DNA of 64,000 bases. Origin: Luidia sarsii (lineage: Eukaryota > Echinodermata > Asteroidea > Paxillosida > Luidiidae). Numbering within the stretch: the first letter of the stretch is position 1; each line of letters starts with the position of its first letter. Below, in pieces: positions 33,581 through 45,700 of this stretch. Below the pieces are notes generated by a model, which did not search any database, had not been told where the DNA came from, and was given only the letters and a program-made list of their open reading frames with translations. Position numbers and translations under genes: made by a program. The stretch spans positions 12,230,509 through 12,294,508 of the forward strand of contig OX465109.1 of NCBI GenBank assembly GCA_949987565.1. The letters are read 5' to 3'.

Positions 33581-33712
33581 TCAGTGGTGATTGGCTGAGG
33601 AGTTCTCCGCGGCCGCACTGGCCTTGGTGCCGTTCTTCTTGGCGTCCTTGCCATCCTCGGCACTGTCAAAGTCTGTGTCCTCCGCCACGTCGCTGCGCGA
33701 GTCATTCTCAAT
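33581..33712 (-). CDS. CERS: CERS exon 8 (C-terminal tail, stop)
   Basis: 132 bp, begins after TATCCCAG. It encodes 43 acidic/Ser-rich residues (IENDSRSDVAEDTDFDSAED and on) and TGA at 33583-33581. Confidence 0.93.
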   Translation of the reverse strand: MENDSRSDVAEDTDFDSAEDGKDAKKNGTKASAAAENSSANHH

Positions 33713-36700
33713 CTGGGATACGCAGAATAAAAATCAATTAATTTTTTTCAAAAATGAGATTCTGGGCAAATCAAGGTTCAAATCCTGCCCTGGTTTACCA
33801 GTCTACTTCGTGTCATTTAAGTTGGTACAGCAGTTTGTAACAGTTTTAGGAGAACATAACTTAAGGACATTACAAAGCAAGTCTTAAAACCTTGAAATAG
33901 GCCCACTAAAAAGGCCCATTGCTTTGATTCCATGAGGACCTTTCTCAAAGGTAAAAAAAATATGAGAAATGGTCCTGCTAGGATTGCAACAGCAGGTGTA
34001 TGATGCGGTGTAACTCAAGTTGATAGCCCATTGCAAGTTGAAATAGGCCATATATTTTTGTACGCACGGTACATCTTCTTGCGATTGATTGTAAGTTACA
34101 ATGCATTTGATGAAATCAACCACAGGCCCGCAAAATTTCTGAATGTTATTTACTTTTATACACAGTTGTGTCTATTTATGTCAGTAAAGCAGCTTGCAGC
34201 CAGAATGTAATGACAATGCAAAGCAAATCTCAAAACAATTGGAGGGTCTGTTGTTTCGATTCCAGAAGGACCTTTCCCAAAGTTAGCAAAAGGCCTTTGA
34301 CGAAGGTCCTGCAAGGATTGAAACGTGGGGTGGATTTCACAAAGCCTTACGATGTATCGTAACTCAACTGACGATGGATAGCCCATCGTAAGTTGTGCTA
34401 CACCGTATGGTTTCTGTGTATCGTTCATCTTGTGATTATACATAAGTTAGGATGAGTTTGATGAAATCGCCTGCTGACCCTATAAATTTGCCCTGTAAGT
34501 TTTCGAGTCATTTCACCACTTTGCTCCAGGCCCTCCGAATCTGGGACCCACTAGTGTCCAAGTTTTTGACAAAGATACTTTTCAGCCTACCCCAAAACAA
34601 TATGCAGCATGACAAAAGCAAGACAGATGTACAGGGTACTTTTATGGATTTATCGCACAAGAATTTGTTGTTCCTCATTGCTTAGCGCGGATTTGAAAAT
34701 GGCCCGTTATTCAAAAACCCGGTATTTGGTGGTCATGGGCACTGAAAAATGGCCCAGTGGGGAGAGGATAACTTAGTAAAGACAATAATATGAGCTTGAG
34801 AGGAGAGAGGGACCACCCACCTTTCCATTTCGGAAGCCTCCATAGACCATGGAGACGATGATGCTGAACCAGTAGAGGTGCAGGCAATACAGGATGCAGA
34901 GCAGTGCCGTGAAGAAATACTTGGATGGGTACGCCCCAATCAGCAAGTGACTGTCTATGACTACACTGTACAGTATCCTGCAGGCGTGGTGGAGAAAAAC
35001 CGGAACACTGTCACTAAACAAAGATCTAAAATTTAGTGGGCCTGACGTTTCGATCCTAGCAGGACCTTTCTCAAAGGCAGAGAAAGCCTTTGAGAAAGGT
35101 CCTGCTAGGATCGAAACGTCAGGCCCACTAAATTTTAGATTTACATTTTGGTAATTTTAGTCAGTAAGCAGTCTGCAACATTTGTGTATATCACTAAACA
35201 AAGATGTTTGGACTGCAACTGGGGTATGAACACGAAGCTTTAGTCTAAACGAAGCAGGGGAGTGGGGATTTTGTACTGCTTAAACATCTTTGACACACTG
35301 GACTGGACCAAAATTTGAACCCGAGTCTCTGGCTGTAGTGGTATGGGAATTCTTTTCGCAATTGAAGGGCAGTGAAAAGTTGGACTGGACCAAAGCTGTT
35401 ACATTGTATCTTAATTTCCAGCGTATGGGAATTTTTCAGGAATAAAAGAGAGTACCAAGATTTGATCCTGGGCATCTATTTGAACACACCAATGGTACGG
35501 AGCCTCTAGTTGAATCTAACAGTGATAGGGTCATTTGTTTTTTTGTCAAATAAAGAGCATATAACAATTGGACTGGACCATGATTTGATCCTCAGCTGAT
35601 ATTTGAATTTCAGGTGGTATGGGAGTATTTCAGGAATTAACAAGAACATCACAAAGTAAGACTGGACCAGAATCTGAACCCAAGCCTCTTGTTGAATGTA
35701 CTAGTGGTATGGGCAGTTTGAATAGACCGATTGCGCGACCACTGTTCACATGCCATCACGTGACTTACAGTGGTTATTTTTTCATCTAATTTGGCACAGA
35801 TTAGCGATGGAAATGTACAAAGAAGAATTGACAATTTTGATAGTCTTCGTTGCTCATTTCCACTCCTGTTCTGCACTAAATGAGATGCAAAAATACCCAC
35901 CATAAGTCACGTGATGGCATGTACTGTAAACAGTGGTCGTGTATTGAAGGGCTCCATAAAAGTGGACTGGGTAAGGATTTCAACCCAAGCCTTTAAGTCA
36001 AAAAACATCAGTGGAATGTGACTTTTTCATGAGTTAAAGAGAGCACCAAAAATGAGAGTGGACTAGGATTTGAAAGATGAGGCTTTCAGTTTCAAGTACA
36101 GTACCAATGGAGCACAAAACTTGGCGTAATAGTCTACTACCCTCAAACTTACCAATACGGAAAGAAAATAACTCGGGTTAAGAAGAAAGTAGTGGCAAAC
36201 AAAGCAAACAGTATGTAGGGTAGCAATTTGAACCTGGCGTAGTGGAAAACCTTCCCACCCTGTAAAGAGAAAATGAAGAAAGTGCAATTCAAAACCTTGC
36301 CGGGGCATGAATGGCTGACGGCTTAGAGACAAAAATATTGTGCGATTAGAGACAAAAACATCAAGTGGCAGTGTCTTTCATGTCTTTGCACATTGGTCAA
36401 ATGTGAGCAACTAAGTCTAAGGCTTTTAAAGACCACGATAAGTCTGAGAGTCTGACATTATGACCCTAGCAGGACCCTCCTCAAAGGCAGTTTCTCAAAG
36501 ACTCTTTCAGCCGGGATCAAAAACACCGGGTCATCTAAATTTTTGAGATAAAGAAAAAAGCACGTGTATGAAATCATTACTGCCAAGATCTAGCAGCCAT
36601 CAAGCAGGGCGAATCCATTTACTAGCATATCAATGGCAGAAGCTTGACTCCTAGCAAGACTCTCCCTCAAAGGCAGAATACAACTTCTACCCTTGTCCAC

Positions 36701-39700
36701 ATTATACTCTTGACTGAAGGAGAATGACTGGGCCAAGGGCAGAAGGTTGTACTCTGTAACTCTGGTGTACGCCTTCATAAGCAGGGACTCAGACAGGGAC
36801 TCAGACAGACAGAGTTGTTGCATGAGGTTTTTGGGGGGGACGGAGTTCATCTCGGTACTGTTCTGTGTTCACGTCTGGAATTATTCTTTCTTTGAACACT
36901 CAACACCAGACAAAAACCACAATTTGTGGAAGATTTATATACCACAAAAACTACTATTTTGTTTTCTTTAGTAATTGGCCACATATGTAATTTAGCCACA
37001 GGGCTACTCTTTAATATAAAAGTTTTGGGATGGAAGTACATGTACACGTATGAAGGGGTAAAATCTCCCAAATGAGGGATGATAAGTCAACAAGGCAGAC
37101 TAAGAAAAAACAAACCAGAAGTTCAATCATTCATTGTCTGACATTTTGGGGAGTTTTTTATGTCCTCTCTTTTTTCTTTTTTCTCCTTACCTCCAGAAAG
37201 ATGTCGGAGATGTCATGGATGACCATCACCATGGCACCAATGCGCGTAAAGTTGCAGAGGTAGGAGAAGCTGATGAGCAACACCGTGGCAATATGGTGGA
37301 TCACATTGGCCACAAAGTCCTGGAATTCAAAGATGTCAAGCGGTTTAGTGTGCCCCAAATGTTTAGTTTCTGTTACCTAGCAGGAGCTTCTACCAGTACA
37401 TAGGTAGAATCATTCAGTCAACAAATCATTTCAACAAGGGTTTGCCCTACTCAATGTGTAATCAGACACTGTGATGCAATGCGGTACCCACCGCTATACA
37501 GATTCAAATCCAGCACACCTCAACCAGCTCGGTGGTCCAGTGGTTAACACATCATGAATAGAAAGCAAGAGTCATGGGTTCGAATCCAGCCCGAGCTGCC
37601 TGTATTTGTTCAGTAGCCAGTCAGGAAAAGCACTGAGCAAAGTGTATAATTATACATGGAGAACAGTAGGGCACACACTTGTTGAAGTACATTCTCCTTG
37701 ATGCAATATTATATCATATCTATCACCACATCACCCCTTAAATTTTTTCTTAACCATGTCATTCACTTTGTGACATTGCGCCTAGTATCAGAGATACATT
37801 TATTGTGGATGATTTTTGTCTAGGGAAAAACCATTCACAGAAGCAAATGATGCACTTTTCAGATTAAAGATTTTGCAAAAAAGTTGATGATAAAAAAATA
37901 TCAAAAAAAATGTCAAATAAAATCTGTCAAAATTATATTCTGTCAAAATTAAAGTATTTGTGTTTGGCTTTGCCAGTTTGTGAGAACTGTGCACCAACCT
38001 TTCTTCGGACATCTGTGAAGACAGAGAACAGAAGGGATACATAGAAAGCGCCCTCTAGCATGTAGTAGTTGAAGAGCGAATCGGAAAGTGCCTACAAAGA
38101 AAGAAGGGACATGGCGACAACTATATCAAATAAAAAATCTTCACAAATGGTTTCTGATGACGAATTCATCATCATAAGGGGTAAGCGCCTTTACAAAAAG
38201 ATCAAAGTGCTGTACACATGAGTCTTTAAGTAGGCCTACTAATCTTTAAAAAATATGAGCAAGAGGACTTACATGATAAGGGAAGTTAATCCAGCAAACC
38301 CGACTGTCCCAGAACCACTCATTCTGAGGGTGGTAGTAGATCCCATAGCAGAAGGCAAAGGCGTAAATGATAAAGCGCCACCTAGTGATGAGATAAAAAC
38401 AACAAAGAAATAATAGGATCACCAGTTTCATAGAACCCAATGAAACACAGTAAAGGGAAGGATTTTTGTTTACTCTTTTTAATAATTTGGTAAGCAGAAG
38501 AGGAACTTGACCAGGACCTCTAGGCTCTAGCTCAACACACAAGTACAACCCTCTTACCACAATCGCTGTGTAAATATGCAAAATCAACTACCATGAAATG
38601 TCAATGAAAGCTACATGTACTAACTATAGCAGAAAAAATTTCCACGGGTAATCAAGGCATTCTGGCCTCTGCACTTGCAAAGTTCCTGTTTGCTTGTGGC
38701 TTTAGGACAACATTGTCTATGTACATGTTCAACCAAAGCCAGTCAAACACACTTCACTGGGGATTGGCTGAAGCGGCTAGTAGCTGGCTTCAGTAGACTC
38801 ATACAATGTACATAATCTTAAGTCATAGCCAGCCACAGCTCAATGGTCAAATGAGTAAGACATAGGCACAACAAAATAAGCTGCACGGGTTCAACTACTG
38901 CCCAATCAGCCAAGGTTTTTTTTTTAGCTGAAGCACGTTTTCATGCCTAATCAGTCCATGAATCCACAACACAAACTCGAGCAACTCAATGGTAAAGTGA
39001 CTAAGATATCTGCACTAGACAACAGGCAATGCAGGTTCGAAACCATCCCAAGCTGCCAAAGTGTTTTGGCGCTTCAGCCAGATTCGAACAACTCGTGACC
39101 CAAGACTCCACCCTTGTGACTCGTAAACACCGACTCAGCAGAGCTAGAGCGGGAGGAAGAGGTGTACACCTACAAGGTTTCCGTAAACTTCTTGAGGGGC
39201 GAGGGTCTCTCTTGGTTGCGGCGTCGGCGGAACCAGCGCTCCACCCTGCGCACGGACCAGTCCAGCTGCTTGCCCAAGCCCTCCAGGCGCTTGTGGTCAG
39301 GGTTGCGGGTGACGGAGAGGAAGGCCTTCTCCAGGATCAGGTTGGCCTCTGCCTTGTAGCCGCTTGTGGCCCGGATGCCAATGGCCGCGCCAATGGGTGA
39401 GAACACTAACCTGGACACAGAGGGGACAGACAAGAAAGATTAGATTCTCAGTTTGAAGCTTCCAGATTCAAGCTTGATGATTCAATCTTTGTTCAGATTC
39501 TCAGTATTGAGCCTCAGGATTCAAGCTTGATCAGTTGATGATTCGATATTTGATCTTTAACATTTTAATTCACATTCTAGATTTGAACTTAAATCTGTCA
39601 CATTCTAGATTTGAGCTTCAATCTTTCACACTCTAGATTTGAGTTTTAATCTTTCACATTCTAGATTTGAGCTTCAATCTTTCACACTCTAGATTTGAGT

Positions 39701-42700
39701 TTTAATCTTTCACATTCTAGATTTGAGTTTTGATCTTTCACATTCTAGATTTGAGTTTTGATCTTTCACATTCAAGATTTGAGTTTTGATCTTTCACATT
39801 CTAGATTTGAGCTTTGATCTTTCACATTATAATACAGTACGGTAGATTTGAGCTTCAATCTTTCAGATTATAAATTTGAGCTTTAATCTTTCACTTCGAC
39901 CTTTCAGATTCCGGATTCTAGCTTCAATTGATTAAAGTGGCCATGCAGATGGGTGAGAACACATGAAACAAACATACTGTACATGTACCGGTACGTATGT
40001 GGGTCATTCCACCAGGTTGGGTCGCGCGTGAAAACTCTGTCCGTCATTATTTCAAGGTGAAAAAAACCAACGTTATACACTATTTCTTCAAAGTGAATTA
40101 ACTTAAAACATGAAGTAACATCAAACTTATCATATTCCATCCACTTATTTCACACGCGGATGCGTCCGCGTATTTTTATGATGCAAAATGCTGTCGTGTC
40201 CACAGCACTTTTGGAGGTGAAAATTGTGACATTTTAAGCTGACATTTCTGACAAGGAACATCGGACTGAAAACATTGCAGAAAACTACCACGGGGTTGTT
40301 TATTTATTCGAGGGACTTCATCTTCCCCCAAACAACGCGGACATTTCCAAGCCAAAGCCTTATTTTGTGATGTACAACGAAGTTAGACTGACCCATTCGA
40401 CGTAACAGGGGGTGTCCACAAAAATATGTGCACGATACGTCGAAAAGGGAGGCTGTAGTTTCCAGCTTTAAATGCGAAACACGCTAGTATTACTTCTATT
40501 ATATCTAGTTATTCATTGTTTGACAATATAACCATATAAAACAGGAAAATGCTCCATGCCCACAAAATGTGCCTCGAAAATGAGCGACGGAACGACAGTG
40601 GTTGTCCAACGCAATGGTTGTAACGTCGGTGCATTCGGGACGACATTGCGAACGTTCCACCCCTATATTATAATGGAACAGCCTACAGAAATATTTGGGG
40701 GGGTGCCTCACAGACCACGTGCGACACTGAAGTGGTTTTCCGTTCGTGATTTTTTTTCTGGGGCGATGTAAAGGTGCAAGTGTCCACACGTAACGTCGTT
40801 GAATAGGTGTGGCTCCCTGACTTCACAGTATTTGTCAGGATGTTTAGCTCTTGGAACCAGACTATCAGCTAATAGACTGGTTCAACCAGCCTGCAATGCA
40901 AACGTTGACAAGGAAGATTCCTCAGAGTGATCGTGAAAAGGTAAGATATTAATCTAATTACACTAATTTTAACCGAAGTACGCACACCTCATGAGAAATG
41001 TATTTTCTAGAATTGTAGAAACATTGAGAAGGATGTTTCATTTCTTTCTTGAGATATCGGAAGTTCAAAATCGCTCCGAGCTGCCGCGGCATATCGAGCT
41101 AAAATGGCGGAGAAAAAAGTCTAACTCGTGTTTTTCGGCTTCCTAGCGCACCCTGTAAACATCGTCAAAATTTGTCGATTTTACCCTTAAATTGAAGCTT
41201 GTATTCTCTTCTTTCTATTCATACCACTTTCAACATTAATGACGAAGGGATAAATATTAGATTACGCGGAAACAACATTCGGAGACGAACGATGGAAGTA
41301 GCGTTTTCCCTTCGCGACGTTAACCAAGTTGGCAAGTCTAGGTTTGGTTTCCGCCTCGTAAAGCCATAGCGACACTACAGGACCAGTAGGGCCGAAACCA
41401 GCCTACGCGCTGCAATGTGACATGACACAACACGTCTTTGCACAGTGCACGTGCACAGCGGCCACATGGCTGCATATGAGTACGCTGCGCTACTCAAGCC
41501 TGATCGGAACTTCCAAGTTCCAGGGAGTATAATACTTAATAGCGAGACGGTCACGCTACAAAAAAGTGCAATTTATTTTACTACCGAAACAAAACATGAA
41601 TTGTGATAATAATGGGTTTCTTTCTTTGTCGTTGGAATTGAGTGGGTTTTTTCTTTCGTTTTTCATAGAAAAAAAACCGCTCTCCTTAATTCAACAAAGT
41701 GAATTAAGGAGAGCAACTTTTTAGGTCTCCTCGTATTTATTAAAATGAAGGCCTGGATTCATTTTCTTGAATTCTGCAGTGGATTGCTTTTACATGTTTT
41801 CCAAACTCTGGCTTTCAATTTTAAAAAGATGTAAAACTGGTTGCTATTATTAGATATTCCACTTTCCTTTCAACAGGGTATCTTATGTATTTTTCTGTGT
41901 TTTTTTTTCTCATTTTTTTTTTATTGTATTAGGCCCTGAAGGAAATTGAGGATGACGCCAAGATCCAAGAACCTCACTTAGGATAAGACTGCATCAAGGC
42001 AGCAAGTCCAAATGTGACAAAGCCTAAAAATCAAACTGTTCAGCAAAACCAAACATTAGCCGATTCCAGTGTTGTAGTCGAGACCTTGCAAAAGGTCGAA
42101 ACCGAGATGAGACTGTAATGAAAGGATGACACAGTAAAAGTGAAGAAAATTAATTAATTTGTACGAAACAGTACGATGTGAGTGATTTTACACAGTTTTA
42201 TTGTTTAACATTTGTCATAAGTCAACTCCAAGGTTAGATCGAAGGGGAAAAAAACAAAACAGTCTCATTCTTGTTTGGAATGTTAGGATATCTATCTATA
42301 TACATAACAGACTTCCTAAGACCAAAACGGCAAAACAGGTGACTCATTTAAATTAATTCCCCTTGATGGAAAATTCTTCAACAAAGTCATTGATTGGTTT
42401 TCCCTTACGTCCCACATGCATACGTAAGATTGCATGTGCTCTCATTATTTTGTGATTTTACGTGTGTATTGCATTCTACACAGTACCAGGACCCATGGTA
42501 TTGGTTCGGGGAAGTTTGTGGAACCATACATGTAGAATGAGGCCCCGCATGATATGAGTATTGGTTTTGCGTGATGTTTCCAGCCTTCCACCCTCTGATG
42601 CATGGAGTTTACAGTGTCATTAACTACTCATCAGCCCTGGGCAAAATGCCCTATGTGTAGTTCCCATAAAGGGTTTTTTGTTTTCAACAGACCGGGAGCT

Positions 42701-45700
42701 TAGAAAAAAAAGATAACAAATTAATTTCACATGTTCACATGTAAATAATGGCGGTCTCGAAGCAAGACAATATCCGAGACCGGAAGGGTCCAAGACCGAG
42801 ACCACAGGGTAACGAGACCGAGACCAGGGAAAAATGGTCTCGAAACCTACAGCACTGGCCGATGTAAAAGCCAAAAGCAAGCCAAAAGCCAAATCTAAAG
42901 CCAAAAATTCCCAACCATCAAAGGAAAAAAAACATGTTGTGCTGATGTAACATGACACGGTGTCCACGTTACGTCTGCACAGGAGTTAATGAGTAAACCA
43001 TATTTCAATATTGAGTAATTCCAGTTTTAATATTTTCCCAAACTATGATTTTCTGAAGTATATCTGTGCATTTAAAACCAAAGGAATGTTTGTTTCTTTG
43101 CTAACTTGAGTTCTATGTGACTTTGTGGAAATAAACATCATGCATGTGAAAATATTGAGAAGAAATGAACTGACATGGTCTTAGTTTTTTCTTTCCTCGG
43201 TCGATGGTTGTATTCGTAGGTCAATCTAAAGTTTTGTTTTGATTTTTACTTCTTAAATACAATTATTTTATGATTAGTTGTTAATGAAATTCTATGCCTA
43301 TGTATTATTTGCATTAAAATGATTTATTGGCTTTGGTGTCCACGTTACGTCTGCACTGTTGGTGGAGCACTGCAGATTCTAGGAGAATTTATTTTTATTT
43401 TGTATATCAACGCACCAAAAACATATGAGATTATGAAACTATGACATGTCACACACATAACAAGTGCAAAAGAATTGCTTTTCAACTAATTTGAATTTTT
43501 CACTTCCATGTCACACTTTGTGACCCAACCTGGTGGAATGACCCATGTCTAATGTACATGTGCACAGTACTGTACATGTTACAAATAAATGTACCGGTAC
43601 ATACTGTACATGTACATTGTAAATACATGTAGCTTTCAGATTAGATTCAATAGTCAAGTTTCAAGAATCAAGAATAGACATACAGTGTAATACCGTACAT
43701 GTACATGTACACGTGTACATGTACATGTAGAGTAGGGAATCGAGAAACAGAAATTATATACTTGTACAGTATGTAAGATTCAAAATCAAGAATCGCTGTA
43801 AACGTGCAATTGACAGAAAATTGCTTGAATTCAACTTGCATTTACAACCATCAGATTTGCCAATGCCAATGTCCAAAGCCAAGTACCGGTACTGTACCGG
43901 TACATGTACAGGGGTACCGGGTACATGAACATGTGTACATTTCTGAAAGCACATGGAATCTACATAAATGTACTGTACAGTGTACATGTTCATGTACATG
44001 TACATGTACAGTACGTGTGCATATGGGTACACAAGCTTTCAGTTCCAATTTACAGGACATGTGCATGTGTACATGTACTGTCCATTACAATGAGCATACA
44101 TGTACATGTACATGTACATGTACATGTACAGGGTATGTACAATGTACAGTGTATGTCGTACTGTAAATATACATGTATACCGGTATACAGTATGTACATG
44201 TACATGTACATGTACATGTACATGTACATGTACAGGGTATGTACAATGTACAGTGTATGTCGTACTGTAAATATACATGTATACCGGTATACAGTATGTA
44301 CATGTACATGTACATGTACATGTACATGTAAGTACATTGTACATGTACGTGGACATGTACGTGTACCGACATGTACATGTACGGGGGGGGGGGGGGGGGG
44401 GATACACGTAAAATGTACATGTACACTGTAGTATACATGTACACTGTACATGTACATGTACTGTAGAGTGTACAATGTACAGTCGGTGTATTGATTTTGA
44501 TGAATAAAATCAATACACTACATGTACGTTAGAGGCAAGACTTCCATTCATCAGAAGCACATGATGCAATTTCCTACCCATTGTCCAAAGGCATGTTACT
44601 GTTACTTGCAGGTTCTGTTGGCGTCATGGATTTCTTATGAGATGGACTGCTGAACAATGGACAAGTACATTTATACAGGGACTTACGTAGATGAATAGTG
44701 AATACAAATGTGCATACATGGTAAACAGTCAAATACATGTAAAGTACCGGGTACAATGGACATTACATGCCTATGCACATGGTACAGTACATGTACAATT
44801 GTACATGACATGTACTGTACATTGTACATGTACTAGTACAGTGTAGTGCATGGGCCATGCTACCATGTACCTGTACCTGTAGTCCTGTACATGTACACAA
44901 TGTACACAACTACACATGTACATGTACATGTACGTACATGTAAATATACCGGTACATGTACCGGTACAGCTCTGTGTTTTTCAGAAGATTAAAAAAAGAA
45001 TCATATTTACAGTAAGCATGTTACATGTGTAAGTGTACACCTGTACATACAGCTGTATGTACATGTACATGTACATGTACATGCATGTACACAATGTACA
45101 TGTACATGTACGTACATGGACCAATGGCACCTTCATGTGGTACATGTACTGTACCGGTACAGTACGTGTAAAGAATGCACTGTCATCAGCTGAACCATCC
45201 AGGCTCCAAGTTCCCTAGATACAGTATCTGGGTAAAAGCACATTGTACACTATGGTACAAACGTGATCCTCCTAACAATGGAAACTTTGTCAATCATCAT
45301 CCATGCAACGGGATCTGTGGCAGGCTTTTTTTCTCATGTGTGCTTCTCAGACAGTTCAGGGTAGTACTGTGGTTTTCATTGCCCAGTCATATTTTTTTCT
45401 CAATGTTTACGGTAACCGTATAACAATCTGATATCGTACATGATTAGTACTGTAAAATGTACGTGTACACAACAACACTGTACCTGTACCAGTGTACGCC
45501 TGTACGGTAATAACAAGATGAATACAAATCGGTCTACACATGTATAGTACATGTACATGTACACACATGTACTTTTACCATGGTTACCTACTTTCCTAGT
45601 ACGTACAGTACATGTACATGTACCTGTACATGTATTGTACATGTCCAATGTGCATATAAATTTCATTTCTGTTTGTTCAGGGTATCAATCTGTTATTGTG

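Larger units (their letters stand above)
40896..42949 (+). pseudogene. Possible spliced, interrupted reading frame in the TIR element
   Basis: An ATG at 40896 opens 15 codons to a good donor (AAAAG|GTAAGA at 40940/41). A T-rich acceptor (TTGTATTAG) at 41932 leads in frame into 17 codons and TAA at 41984-41986. After that stop the same frame stays open and becomes Lys/Ala/Ser-rich, but it is split by the hAT-type MITE at 42067-42857 and resumes at 42858-42949. Reads as a decayed element protein; family unknown. Confidence 0.35.
40001..43544. mobile_element. 3.5-kb TIR DNA transposon, degenerate
   Basis: Perfect 23-bp terminal inverted repeats starting GGGTCATTCCACCAGGTTGG lie at 40001-40023 and 43522-43544. 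ATGT lies directly outside both ends, a possible 4-bp target duplication. Subterminal GGTGTCCACGTTACGTCTGC words occur at 42959 and 43335, with weaker ones at 40411 and 40779. No intact transposase; possible exon scraps are described separately. A Sola-type identity would fit a 4-bp duplication and GRG ends but is unproven. Confidence 0.7.

Noticed and set aside
37526..37597. Functional tRNA gene
   Set aside because: Acceptor stem and boxes are present, but the T stem is mismatched and a SINE body follows.
44085..44340. CRISPR-like array
   Set aside because: Eukaryotic simple repeat without spacers of uniform length; no CRISPR array exists in the window.
43804..44513. Several 120-175-codon frames in the GTACAT tract
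   Set aside because: Translations are Tyr/Met, Cys/Thr and Val/His dipeptide runs from a hexamer repeat readable in all frames.
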